Part shown: piece by piece, positions 10,888 through 21,024 of the stretch
Layout: the number at the start of each line of letters is the position of its first letter
Position numbering within the stretch: position 1 is the first letter of the stretch
Assembly (NCBI GenBank): GCA_033725935.1
Contig: MU867065.1
Coordinates: 62,001-126,000, forward strand
DNA from: Cladorrhinum sp. PSN259
Lineage: Eukaryota; Ascomycota; Sordariomycetes; Sordariales; Podosporaceae
Length of the DNA: 64,000 nucleotides
Reading direction: 5' to 3'
Translations under genes and position numbers: made by a program
Notes under the pieces: model-generated
The model's input: only the letters and a program-made list of their open reading frames with translations
The model's database searches: none
Told to the model about the DNA's origin: nothing

Positions 10888-11820
10888 TTATGTCGCCTGG
10901 AGATCTCCTTCACCGTCATTTTTGTGATCAGAAGGTTCAACCCGAAAGTGACCTCCTTCCCCTGCTTTGCGGATGTGCCGCCAATCATCGCCGAATGTGT
11001 CAATACAAACCGTGTACTGACCCTGCTCATCATCCTGAACAATAAAAGAATCCCCAGCGTTGCGCCAATTGCTTTCCTTCTCCTCACGCACCGAACCAAA
11101 CAATCCAGACTTGATCTTGACCCCAGCGAAGAAGACGACGCGCTTCTCGTCCTTCCAGATGGACCATCCGCTGCTCGACGCGCCCCTGGTCCACGAGACT
11201 TGAGGACCGACCTTTGCAACCTCGGCTACACCAACATTGAACCCAAGAGTCACGCTTCCCTCAGAATTCTCCCACGTGGTAATCCCAATATCAGTGGCCG
11301 AGTAGGTCCAAGTCACAGCGCAGAGGCCATGTTTCTTGGCGTCGGGGTACTTTGCGAAAAGAACTTTGGCGTGGCGCTGAAGCCACGCGTGGAACGGATC
11401 CCGAAAATCGAAACCCTCGGATACGACCTCGTCGTCGCAAAGCAGCACGGCTCCGAATCCGGCCTTGGTGCTGTACTTGACGACACCTCCCATGTCAACT
11501 GGCAGACCTACAGCAGCCGCCCCCACACCGGCTTCGAGATCCACGCTCGTCTCGGTGACTTTATCTGCCGTGAGGGGACCGTATCGGCGATTGTCGGGTT
11601 TGCTGCGCTGGAGGTAACCGAGAGGAGCGTAACCTGCAGCCTCGACTGCTGATGCGTCGCTCAAATCCAAGATGGGGTGCCAGCGCTGGTACTCATCGTC
11701 AAGGTATCCCAGCATCCCGGGTCGGAGACGAGAGAAGGGTGCAGGTTCGTAGAGGGCGTAACCGAAGCGATGCCGACGCATGGCGTTGCGGTAGGTGCGA
11801 GCGAGACTTGGATTCCCCAT
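10888..11820 (-). CDS. Unknown protein with gasdermin-like layout; candidate partner of the CHAT protease
   Basis: A single exon of 310 aa with no signal peptide and no classical membrane helix. The N-terminal part has 'LRPGMLGYLDD..QRWHPILDLSD', a pattern I recall from a broad family of uncharacterised fungal proteins. After it come alternating beta-type segments rich in Gly, Ala, Val and Ser (about residues 90-130 and 160-245). The order of segments resembles the gasdermin N-domain: a basic/hydrophobic entry, a first amphipathic hairpin, a helix (DPFHAWLQRHAKVLF), a 'hydrophobic-Val-Thr' strand leading into a second hairpin, and a late hydrophobic strand. The last 50 or so residues are charged and could be a removable tail. 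Fungal gasdermins such as HET-Q1 and RCD-1 are about this size and often lie beside protease genes. This is an analogy made by eye; it could be an unrelated family. Confidence 0.4.
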   Translation of the reverse strand: MGNPSLARTYRNAMRRHRFGYALYEPAPFSRLRPGMLGYLDDEYQRWHPILDLSDASAVEAAGYAPLGYLQRSKPDNRRYGPLTADKVTETSVDLEAGVGAAAVGLPVDMGGVVKYSTKAGFGAVLLCDDEVVSEGFDFRDPFHAWLQRHAKVLFAKYPDAKKHGLCAVTWTYSATDIGITTWENSEGSVTLGFNVGVAEVAKVGPQVSWTRGASSSGWSIWKDEKRVVFFAGVKIKSGLFGSVREEKESNWRNAGDSFIVQDDEQGQYTVCIDTFGDDWRHIRKAGEGGHFRVEPSDHKNDGEGDLQAT

Positions 11821-12477
11821 TTTAAGGTGTGATTTTTACTGTCTTGTAATTTGGTTATTGGATGCAGGAGCGTTTGATAGGGAAAGTTCGTAGGGCAAGT
11901 GCAAAGGGGGGAAGTTGCAAAGAGGAAAAGTCGTGTTGTTCAGTCTTGCCCTAATGAAAACGCAGCATTGAGAATTACCTCTTGAGGGAGAAAGGTGCGG
12001 TGGGCGAGAAGATGGCAACTTGAAGAAGATGGGCACCTTATCAAGTTTTTCCCTGTTGGGCATTAATTCACTGTATCACCCCAGAAACCAGAAACTCCAG
12101 AACCTCGGGGGCCAATCAAAACAATGAAAATAGGGGCGGCAGTAGTAGTAGTAATTAACCCTGAGTGGCTGGGCCGTGCGTTCTCCCCACCCACCTTTCT
12201 CCCTCAGAACCAACCCACAGGAAAATCAACGCATGGAAAGTCAGGAAATGGCAAATGATGCCAAGTCAAGGATGTAAAAATAAAAGTGGCTGCAGGAATT
12301 CTTTTTTTTTTTTTTTGCAACAATCCAAGCGAGGGAAAAGAAAGAAACCCATCAATCAACAGTACCCCCCTCCCGTCCCAGCCCTGGACAAGACGACGTC
12401 CTGATTTGCATGGCTAGATACATGTACATCTACTCAAATTCCTCTGGCTCACACACATGGCTAATTTCTTGCGTCAC
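11821..12477. other. Intergenic, upstream of the 310-aa gene
   Basis: Upstream flank of the gasdermin-like candidate and 3' flank of the decarboxylase gene. Contains a short TAG trinucleotide run (about 12141-12155) and a 16-T tract at 12301-12316. No gene seen. Confidence 0.5.
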
Positions 12478-15400
12478 TCAGTGCTCATGAGCACCATCCA
12501 TATTTACCTCATGCCAATCAGCATAGATCATGTCACCAACACTGATTTTTCCTCTGGCAACTGGATTGCTGCCGCTCTTAGCCTCCTCGTAAGTCTTGTA
12601 AACGGACGCATGGTGCTCGACAGCCTCCCTCACATCGAAGCCCTTGTTATCCTTTTTGGTGTTCCTGGTCAGGGAGAAACCCGGGGCGGAAAGAATGAGT
12701 TTTTTGTCCTTTGTCGGCCTGTGTGTGGTTTGCTCTTGTTAGACATGACTCCAATCATCTCTGCCAGCTCATCTCGGGCTGGGGAGAGAGAGAGAGAGAA
12801 AGAGAGAAACTTACAGCGGCTGCAGACTCTTCTCAAACACATCATCCAAAACGACAACCAATCCTTTCTTCAGTTGTTCGTCAGTAAGCGGTGGGTTGAA
12901 ATCCGTCACCTTGACCAAATCAGTGGTGATCTGGGCATTGGGTGACTTCTTGAGGATGTGGTCCATGTGCGTCTCGCCTTGGCTGCCATAGAGATAGAAC
13001 GGCATCTTGTCCGGGTAATCGGTGTCCAGGTCAGGGAATGCCATCGATTCGTCGACAATCACCTCGACTTCCTCGAGCGCAAAGTCCGACACCAACGGAG
13101 GCGGTGGCGCGTTGCCAGTCGGTACGCCCTTGTCCAGTTGGAACCTGAAATTGGGAGCGGTCTCTGGATTTTTCAGGCCTTCCACCATCTCTTCCAGTGT
13201 CTCCTTCTTCGGGTTTCCGATGGTAAAGAATTGACTCAGATCCTTTTTGCGATCGTCGACATAGCGCTTATACACGTCGTCGGGTAGCTTCGCTTTGATG
13301 ATGAGCTGCTTCCGATGGTTGGCCATGTGAAACATTGCGATGTGCACAAAATACAGCTCCTTCGATTCCAGACCCTGAATGACGAATCCGTGATGGTCTG
13401 GTGTCCTCTTGTTGCGCTTGATGCAACGCCTGACCCCTTTCTCGGCGGTAAATCGAAAGTCCTTGACCATTTCCTTCAAAAAGTTTGGACTGGTGGGCCA
13501 GGGGCTCATGGTGACATTGACGAGAAAACGAAGATCGCCGGGAGCGGGCTTGTTGTCGGCGGTTGTGAGACCGAGACGGACCTTGAAATCTTCGAGACAC
13601 TCGCCGTAGGCCTTCTCGCTAAACTCGGACGAGGTGAGAAAGAGTGGCCGCTCTTCGACCACGTCCTTTTCGGACAAAACGGAGAGCTGGGAGAAGATCC
13701 ATTGGTTGAGATAGTTGGCTTCACCCTAGTGAAAGGTTAGATATCGTCAGCTCGTCGTCATTGAGAGTTGATGCAAAGATGAGAGCTGGAACTGACCACA
13801 TCCTGATTCACCACACCATCGATCGAGAAGTTGGTGGCAAAGGCGTTGATCATGAGATCACCTCCCAGCTGACACAACAACTTCCAGGCCTCCTTGTCTT
13901 CGACGAGCTCTTTGTTGTCGCGGTTGACGATGTACTTCCGGATGTAATCTTTCTGTTCCTCGATTTTCTCCTTCTTTTCGTCCCCAGTAGTTTTCTCGTC
14001 CGCCTCTGCAGGGAGCCTGATAAGTGGAACAACGATGAGGGCGTCATTGCGGAGCTTCTCTTCTTTGGGCTTCGCTTTATCCGCGAGCTTGGCTGGATCC
14101 TCTAGAACTACCTCTTTCTGCTTGCCCTTGTCCTTGTTGGGGTCCGCCGCGGGCTCGAGAGATTCCTCCTCCTTAGCATCTGCGGACCCGGAAGCTCCCC
14201 GCGCCTCAATCCCCGCTGACATGGTTGCTTGTTGCTGATTGTTATTGTCAGTGCCTTGCTGGCCTTCGCCGCTGCCGTCCTGGCCGTTGTTCTTTTGACC
14301 GTTGTCGGGCTCATCGTCAGGTCTCGGCGTCATTGTAGCCCAATGACAATACAGCTAAAGGGGGAAACAGGGCAGCAGTCAGCACAACTAGACTATGATG
14401 AAAATGTACTGGGAAAGTCACAGATGGAACTACCTTTGTGCATGAGAAGATAGCCTCGCCGAGTAGTCTACCGTAGCCCTCCTGATGAAGACCCAGAGTC
14501 TTGTGGGTAAGCCAGGTGGCAGCTGCCGACGCGCCAGGCTTGCTGCCCTCGACGCCGTAGACGCCCATGCTACCCTCGACGTCACCCTCGTGAAACACGA
14601 TTGGGCTCGTCCAAGTAACGAGATAGCGCATGCGTCCGTCTCGATAGCAGAGTCCGCCTGCAGGATAGTTGATATATCCTGACCTTCCGGGTGTGATTGA
14701 TGTCAGTTGAGCAAACACGATCCCGATTGTCAATACATGTGATAAGAAAGAGAGCAGGACTCAACTTGTGTGGATCAATCGTAATGCTATCCGCATCCTT
14801 CAGTCCCTTCAACTGGGTTTCTGTGTACGGATTCAAGGGCAAGGTCGGCACATAGGGAATGCCGTCACGACCGCCACTCTCCCTCAGCAGCGCAGCAAAG
14901 TAACCGCCCCACGCGGCATCACAGTGGATAGCAAATGACACGCCGTGCTTTTCCTGGTAGTTTTTGCGGATCTCGAGGATTTCTGCAAGGGGGTCACACG
15001 CACCGTGCTCGGTAGAACCCATGATGGCGACGACGCCGAAAATAGGAATGTCGTTCTCAATGCACTTGTCGAGTTCTTGGATGAGAGAATGCGTGTTCAT
15101 GCGGGCCTCCTTGTCCACTGCAATGTCGACAAAGTTTTCGGATCCGATGCCAGAGATCGCTCCGCCCTTGGGCCAGGAGTAATGTTTTGTCGCGCTGATC
15201 ATAAACTTGCCAGGGTGAAGCTTGAACGTCTGTTCCAACTTGTCCTTGCCTGTTGTCTGGGCCAAGTACGGCTTGAGTGCTTCCTGGAGAAAGCCCGGGC
15301 TGATGGAGTAGTTCTTGTTCAGGGTGGTGGGGATGGCGAGTATGGTATCCGGGGTCAGGTTCAGCAGCTCATCTCTTGTCAGCTTCACAAACTCTTTCTC

Positions 15401-16243
15401 TTCGCCTTTGCAAGTCTTGACCCTAAAGGCCGGCTGGACGGTGCTGAGAAACTTGAGCGCGCCTTCCCTGATGGCGAGCTTGAGGGAGAAGGGATAGAAT
15501 TTAAGGTTCCGAACTGTCAAGAAATGGCAATTTAGCCTTTGTGCTTTATGGGAAAGTCGAATGAAAGGGGAAACGTACTCGCCCAAATGGCCTCAAGATT
15601 CGCAACCGATCCATCCTTGGCAGCAACGGAAATGTGTTAGTAAAGCTCAAAGCCCGCTGGAACAAAACAAATCAAAGAGATGGGTAGGCTTACGCAAGTG
15701 ATATGACCCCAAGCCGCGGATTCGCTCTCGGGATTGATATCATAACCCAGCATCCTGGAGAGGTCCCGGCCGACTTCTCTCTCCAGTCTGGTTGTGTAAG
15801 GGCTGGCTTCGGTAGCGACATTGTTGGGGTTGTATATCATGGCCGACATGTCTTTCACTGTCAGAAAGTGCCAGTCAACGACGTAATGTTGCAGGGTTTG
15901 ACTTACAACCAATGATGCTTGCCATTGTGGTGTCCATGTTCATGTGCGCATTGTACCGTGGGGACCAAAAGGGTACGGAGTGGCTGGCTAGATGCTTGGA
16001 TAGTGTTCTCACGTTACTATCCAGTGTTTTAATGCTTTTCATGTAGATGGGCAAGTCTTTCATCTCCTTGGTAATGAACAAGTACTTCTCCTCGCCATTT
16101 TTAGCGAGCTTGACCCTAGTTTCGGCTTGTTCCGTAAGGACTCTGTCGAAGATTTCCTTCAAGGTGTCGACATTCTCGCCTTTTGGGCCGAGGAACCAGG
16201 AGCTGACGAGGGCATGTTGTTCTTGGTTCTTCTCGGTAGTCAT
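12478..16243 (-). CDS. Group II PLP-dependent decarboxylase (tyrosine/glutamate-decarboxylase-like) with long C-terminal extension, eight exons
   Basis: Exons in coding order are 15907-16243, 15694-15851, 15579-15615, 14766-15513, 14434-14683, 13797-14354, 12815-13725 and 12478-12718. All phases agree and sum to 1079 aa. The catalytic half shows 'N.NMDTTMASIIGYMSAMIYNPNNV', 'GHITCDGSVANLEAIWA', 'HCDAAWGGY' with the PLP-binding Asp, and 'SITIDPHKSGYINYPAGGLCY', where Lys427 is the Schiff-base lysine. It most resembles fungal enzymes annotated as tyrosine or aromatic amino-acid decarboxylase; the substrate cannot be read from sequence. After 'SCTKLYCHWATM' comes a 140-residue Gln/Asn/Lys/Glu-rich disordered stretch, then about 400 further ordered residues that appear in some fungal homologues. 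ATG at 16243 was chosen over 16303 because MTTEKNQEQ starts the conserved part. Confidence 0.85.
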
Positions 16244-17497
16244 ACTGAAGGTGAGTGGAAGTTGACGATTCGGGGAGTGACATGTAAGGTGGTTGAAGTT
16301 CACGCTCCGTGAGAGAAACGGGGAAAAGCCCAGCTAAATATGGAGATGAACAAGATATCAAGGTCTGGCCTAATCCTGTATCTACCTCACAGACCGCACT
16401 GAGCAATCCCACACTGCAGCAAAGTGCGGATTCAGTCCACAACAAGCGGGGTCCTTGGCCAATTCCAATTTCCATGGTTATTTTCTTATATTGCACATTG
16501 ACATTCACTCCAACAGGCAACCTTTTCCCGAATGTGGGATGAAGTGCGTCTTTCTTGCAACTCAGCTCATGTTTGACTCATTCAAGATTGCTACAGCTGC
16601 AATGCTACGCTGCGAGTGGGAACGTGTACACAACTATAGAAGCTGAACCGCCAGGCGGTAAATGCGGTGATGGCTTCATTGTCTCGAGGGAAAATCTGCA
16701 GTGGTTCCGCAGGTCCAATCTCAGCTCTGTGCTTTTGCATCACGCACTTTGAGGGTTGCATTATTGATGATGCCCTCCCCTCCCTGTCTTTCAATGCAAC
16801 ATGACTGGCAGTTATTCATCACGAGTTGTGATCAGGCAGAAAATTGGGCAGGAAGTATGGTGATGGACATGACACATTGAAGCGGGATGTCATGACTCGT
16901 TACAAATCTGCAGACCAATAACAAGAATGCATCTATGCCTCATGCGGATTTCAGGAAGATGATTCGACGTGTGTCAAATCTGCGAGTCTTGTCTGTGGGG
17001 AAAGCAACCCTCATAAGACACTTGACTTCTCAGGTAATAACAACCAGGTCAAAATAATTCAAATGTTTCTGCCGGCAGTTGCGTGAAAGAGGGGGAAGTT
17101 GTGTCCGGAATCATGAAGTTTACTGTTTACGGAATCATGAAGTTCACAGCAATGTGCATGTGTCCGGAATCATCAACGCAGCTGTGGGGCATCAATACCA
17201 CCCCCAACCAGTGTTTTGAAATACACGGGCTACTCTATTTGGTAACTACTTCCGAGATGAGCTTGGCAATGAGGAAGAAAACCAAATTCCCCTCATCTCA
17301 TGATTTTCACAGAGCCCGCCGGTGCCGAAGGATATTGCTGCCTTGATCTTTAGCGATTCCAGCGAACGAGTTTCTGGGAGCAATCTCGTAAGTTTTGATA
17401 CATCCATCATCCTTCGCCTGCCCATTGTGCACAAAAATTGAGAACATCAAACACTTGAAGCCCTCGGACAGGAGCACTCACAATCAGAACAAACAAC
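16244..17497. other. Divergent intergenic region
   Basis: Shared upstream region of the decarboxylase (minus) and the caspase-like gene (plus). Contains a small imperfect tandem repeat at 17101-17173. No further gene supported. Confidence 0.5.
17101..17173. repeat. Short imperfect tandem repeat with GGAATCAT core
   Basis: GGAATCATGAAGTT occurs at 17107 and 17131, a 24-bp spacing inside near-identical units. A third shortened unit, TGTCCGGAATCAT, starts at 17161. It lies about 350 bp upstream of the caspase-like start codon. It could be a local slippage duplication or a cluster of binding sites. Confidence 0.55.
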
Positions 17498-19636
17498 ATG
17501 GCGGGCGAGCAAAACACAGCCAAGAAATCAGCGCTGCTGATCGGCATCAACGACTACAATGTCCCGGGCAAGACCAACGACATGAACCTTCGCGGTGCTG
17601 TGTACGATGTCACTGTCACTGAGAGCTTTCTCATCAACATCGCCGGCTTCAAGCAAGAGAACATCACCAAGCTCATCTCCGCAACTAGACCCAACGATCG
17701 CCTTCCCACCCTCACCAACATTGTTTCAGCTTTTGAGGATCTCGCCCTCCATGCTGAGCAGGGGGATTTCATTTATATCCACTACTCTGGTCACGGCGGC
17801 CGTCTGCCTACCAGCTTCCGATCACTGAAAGGAGACAACGTGACCCATGACGAATGCCTTTTGATCGCCCGCAACGACAACACAGTTGACCATCTCCTCG
17901 ATGTCGAGGTCGCCTACTTGCTGAAGCAGATTGTTGACAAGGGCGCAACCGTCACATTCGTTCTCGACTGCTGTCACTCGGGTGGAGCTACGCGGAATGG
18001 CGACGATGACAATGGCAGAAGTGTCAGGGGCTGTGGCAACATATCTGCCGAGGACTTTGTCAACCTGAACCGGGAACTGATCGGAGACCCAAAGAACTTG
18101 GAAGAAGCCTGGTCACGACCGCCACCGGGTGACGGCGCTGACTCGAGTCGCGCTGGGAAGGTGCTTGACCACTGGATGACGGCGTCAAAAGGGATCAACT
18201 TCCTCGCCGCGTGCAGGTCTGACGAAGAGGCGGAGGAGGTTCCGGGCGAGAAGCAGGGAAAGAAAGGAGTCTTCACCGACTGTCTTGCCAGCGTCATCAA
18301 GAAGAGTGGAGGAGCAGACCGCTTGGCCCAGCTGAGCTGCGATGTGGTGTACAACCTCGCCTCCAATGAGCTCGAAAAGCATCCGCTGAGAGATAGCTCA
18401 AAGTCACAGCACGTGGTATTTGGAGGTCAGCGAGATCGCCACATCTTTGGTGTCGAGGACGTGGAACCACCCAGAGTCACCATCACCAAGACCGAGAAGC
18501 TAGCTAGCGAAAAGGTCAAGGTAGTGATGAACGTTGGAGCCGCGCATGGCGTGTCTGCTGATGATGTCTTTGCGATTTACCCCGTTGGCAAACGACTTGA
18601 AACTCTCGCCGACTACAACGCGCCACTGGCTACCTGCATTGTGTCCCCGGGCACCGTGGAGAACTTCACCTGCTCAGCCATCACCGAGTCCAAGGATGTT
18701 GGTCTCAATCATCTCCGTATCGGCTGTCCTGCCGTGAGTCTACAGGAAATTCTGAAAGACCATGTTTTGGATTCCAAAGGGGCGTGGGTAGTATCGTCGG
18801 CACCTGACAGCATCGACTTGCGTGACGCCCGGGCCACAGTTCAGAAGGTTGAGGACTGTATCCGTTATGGAGGGAAGCTTGTCCAGTTGAAAGAATCTGA
18901 GGGGGAGGCCTTCTTCAAGGTTCTGGTTCAGCGAAACAACAGCTTCGTCATCTCCTTCACTCCAAACCACGAAGAAGCCAAGATACAGGTTGTTGGAGAC
19001 GCAAAAGATGTCTTGTCGCACCTGATTCATTTGACCATCTTCTACAACTTCTTCAACCTTGCCACAAACAACCCGGAGCAGCAAAGCGGCCTCAAGGTCG
19101 ACAAAACTGGCTATCTAGAGCAAGGTGTGAAAGCTCCATCGCTTAAAGAACCTTTCCCGCTCGACGATCCTCCTCCAAAGAGGAGTGACCTCAAACCACT
19201 TCCCCCAAACACTATCGACCTGTTCCACGGACAGACTCTGGAGATCCAGGTCCGGAACACCACGACAGAACCCCTGTATATAGAGATTCTGGACTTGGAC
19301 CCCTACTGGACGGTCACAACGCAGTATCCCCGACCCAGTGGGTCACCAATCCAACTCCCAGCAGGTAATGGAGTCTACTTCTACATACAGCTGTCGCAGT
19401 CTTTCAAGCCCCCGGACCTGAATGCCGACCAACCAGACACCTTTGACCGCTTCATTGTACTCGGCACACCACGGAATCGTCGCAACTTTCCTGCCATGAT
19501 TCTGCCAGATCTGGGCAAGATTTTAAAGCCAGTTTTAACTCCGGACAATGGGGGTGGCTTCAGAGCTGGGGCCGGTGTTGACCCGCCTAGTTGGTTTGTC
19601 CATCACTTGGATGTTCGCGTGGTGGCGGAGGAGTAG
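17498..19636 (+). CDS. Caspase/metacaspase-like (peptidase C14) protein with long C-terminal region
   Basis: A single exon of 712 aa. The caspase fold occupies about residues 5-310: 'KKSALLIGINDY' is the first strand, 'FIYIHYSGHGGR' carries the catalytic His at residue 99, and 'VTFVLDCCHSGG' carries the catalytic Cys (Cys159, with Cys158 in the usual Ser position). Unlike yeast Mca1-type metacaspases it has no Pro/Gln-rich prodomain. The remaining 400 residues contain a segment with strand-like pattern (330-520) and a second one around 570-690 ('NTIDLFHGQTLEIQVRNTT...LYIEILDL'), which looks like a beta-sandwich. Similar caspase-domain proteins in fungi are annotated only generally. Metacaspases cleave after Arg/Lys and act in stress and cell death; whether this one does is not shown. 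Confidence 0.85.
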   Translation: MAGEQNTAKKSALLIGINDYNVPGKTNDMNLRGAVYDVTVTESFLINIAGFKQENITKLISATRPNDRLPTLTNIVSAFEDLALHAEQGDFIYIHYSGHGGRLPTSFRSLKGDNVTHDECLLIARNDNTVDHLLDVEVAYLLKQIVDKGATVTFVLDCCHSGGATRNGDDDNGRSVRGCGNISAEDFVNLNRELIGDPKNLEEAWSRPPPGDGADSSRAGKVLDHWMTASKGINFLAACRSDEEAEEVPGEKQGKKGVFTDCLASVIKKSGGADRLAQLSCDVVYNLASNELEKHPLRDSSKSQHVVFGGQRDRHIFGVEDVEPPRVTITKTEKLASEKVKVVMNVGAAHGVSADDVFAIYPVGKRLETLADYNAPLATCIVSPGTVENFTCSAITESKDVGLNHLRIGCPAVSLQEILKDHVLDSKGAWVVSSAPDSIDLRDARATVQKVEDCIRYGGKLVQLKESEGEAFFKVLVQRNNSFVISFTPNHEEAKIQVVGDAKDVLSHLIHLTIFYNFFNLATNNPEQQSGLKVDKTGYLEQGVKAPSLKEPFPLDDPPPKRSDLKPLPPNTIDLFHGQTLEIQVRNTTTEPLYIEILDLDPYWTVTTQYPRPSGSPIQLPAGNGVYFYIQLSQSFKPPDLNADQPDTFDRFIVLGTPRNRRNFPAMILPDLGKILKPVLTPDNGGGFRAGAGVDPPSWFVHHLDVRVVAEE

Positions 19637-21024
19637 TAGGTGGCAATTCGTTTGCGAGCCATATCAAATTCATTGTTCATCAACTCGCTTGCATTTCCAA
19701 CTTGTCAAATGTCAACTAGTACCTCAATTGATCAAACTCAGATTGAGTTTGCATTCATATTTATATCACTCTATCCACAATGTTTGCTCCCTGATATCCC
19801 AGGAAAACTTGCAGATGCTACGGTCAAACTTGCAGACTGATGCCGACCTGTGACTGAAATCATTTGGTTGACATGTACATACATTTATATATAACTCCTT
19901 CGCAGGTATTCAATTTGTCACCTTGGACTTTTAAACCTGGTATTTCCTCCTTCCTCTAACCCACAAGATATTGACTGGCAGCCAACCCCCAAACCGACGA
20001 ACTCTCTACTTGAACATTGGCCAAGCATTCGACAGGATGCGAGAAGTAATTGTAATATTTTGGCGGTGAATGCTTGGCCAATAAATAAACTCCGAAGAGG
20101 TGGGAAACTGTCAAAGTATCAATCTGTTGCAGGTTGTCTAAGAACCAAGGATGATGAGACGATTAGGAAAAATAAAATATAAAAAAAACCGAATGCTCCG
20201 AGGAGAATCTATTTGACAGCATTCTTGAAACCTTTTTCGATAAGGGGCCCTGACAAACTGAAGTTTGACTTTTTTGACGTTTGCATTTGCAGGAGTCATG
20301 GAAAAGAACCCCGCATCCGTTGGTTGCTTCCCCTCTGGGTCGACTGCGGGTTGTCTAATTACGTGCAGCTAATTCATCTTTTCTGCCTTTTTTTTTCTTT
20401 TTCTCCCGCGAATCACTTTACTTTTACGTACCTGTAACCCCTCTCAGGGTCTTGTGTGGTCTTTTTTTTTTTTTTTTTTTCCCACGCATCCCCTGCTCGA
20501 GTTTCTGGTTGTCTTGCTCAAGTGTATTTAAATGTGGAGCACTGTGCATCTATCGTGTTTCACTTTTTCACCTGCCTTTTGTCATCTTACACCTCAACCT
20601 CTAGCTGCTTTGCTACCTGGTAGGCAGATTTTTATCCTCTAGGCGTCCGTTTAAGCCAAGTTTCAGGGTTCTTCGTCATCCAAATCGGTGCCTATTACGC
20701 CTGCATTTGGTTGATCATGGTTCAAAGTGGCCCTGTTTAAATAGCACGTTACCCCGCCCTGCAGCGTTGCGGCCATTGCCCCGCAGCGCTTGGCTTATCA
20801 GTCCCACCCGTAGTCCCGCACTGGAAATTTAAGAAAATCTGAATTTTTTTCTGTCGCCTGGTGGTGCCTTCCTTTTTTCACCAGTCCCTTCCACTCCAAC
20901 TCCCTCGGCGGAGCTGCTTTCTTTTCCTTTTCCTCGCCTTTTGCCCATCCATCCTGTTCTTAGATACCCATTTCTTTCCTTCTTTTTGTCCTTGTTATTT
21001 TTTACGAGATTCCCTGACTGCAAT
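19637..21024. other. Intergenic, upstream of importin gene
   Basis: Long pyrimidine-rich leader typical of a highly expressed fungal gene, with a T19 tract at 20462-20480. Contains the inverted repeat at 20016-20082. No gene seen; the open frame that starts at 20861 is an upstream extension of the importin frame without an importin-like sequence. Confidence 0.55.
20016..20082. repeat. Perfect 15-bp inverted repeat (stem-loop)
   Basis: ATTGGCCAAGCATTC at 20016-20030 is the exact reverse complement of 20068-20082, with a 37-base AT-rich loop. The stem contains the palindrome TTGGCCAA. It sits 380 bp downstream of the caspase-like stop and 940 bp upstream of the importin start. It may be a hairpin in a transcript end, a small MITE, or chance plus selection. 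Confidence 0.6.

Noticed and set aside
10843..11652. 269-codon plus-strand frame opposite the 310-aa gene
   Set aside because: Antisense shadow of the minus-strand gene; no domain, and the minus-strand frame is longer with family-like motifs.
12301..12316. T-run as a terminator
   Set aside because: No tRNA or other polymerase III gene lies before it; simple homopolymers are frequent in these intergenic regions.
13758..14333. Separate 191-codon gene starting at MTPRPDDEPD
   Set aside because: Splicing in phase with the upstream exon (..CTK-LYCHWATMTPR..) shows it is an internal exon of the decarboxylase gene.
20861..21024. Extension of the importin frame upstream of its ATG, including a frame read through the first intron
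   Set aside because: Importin homology starts at MDSQQLAALL (21025) and continues only after splicing out 21071-21134.
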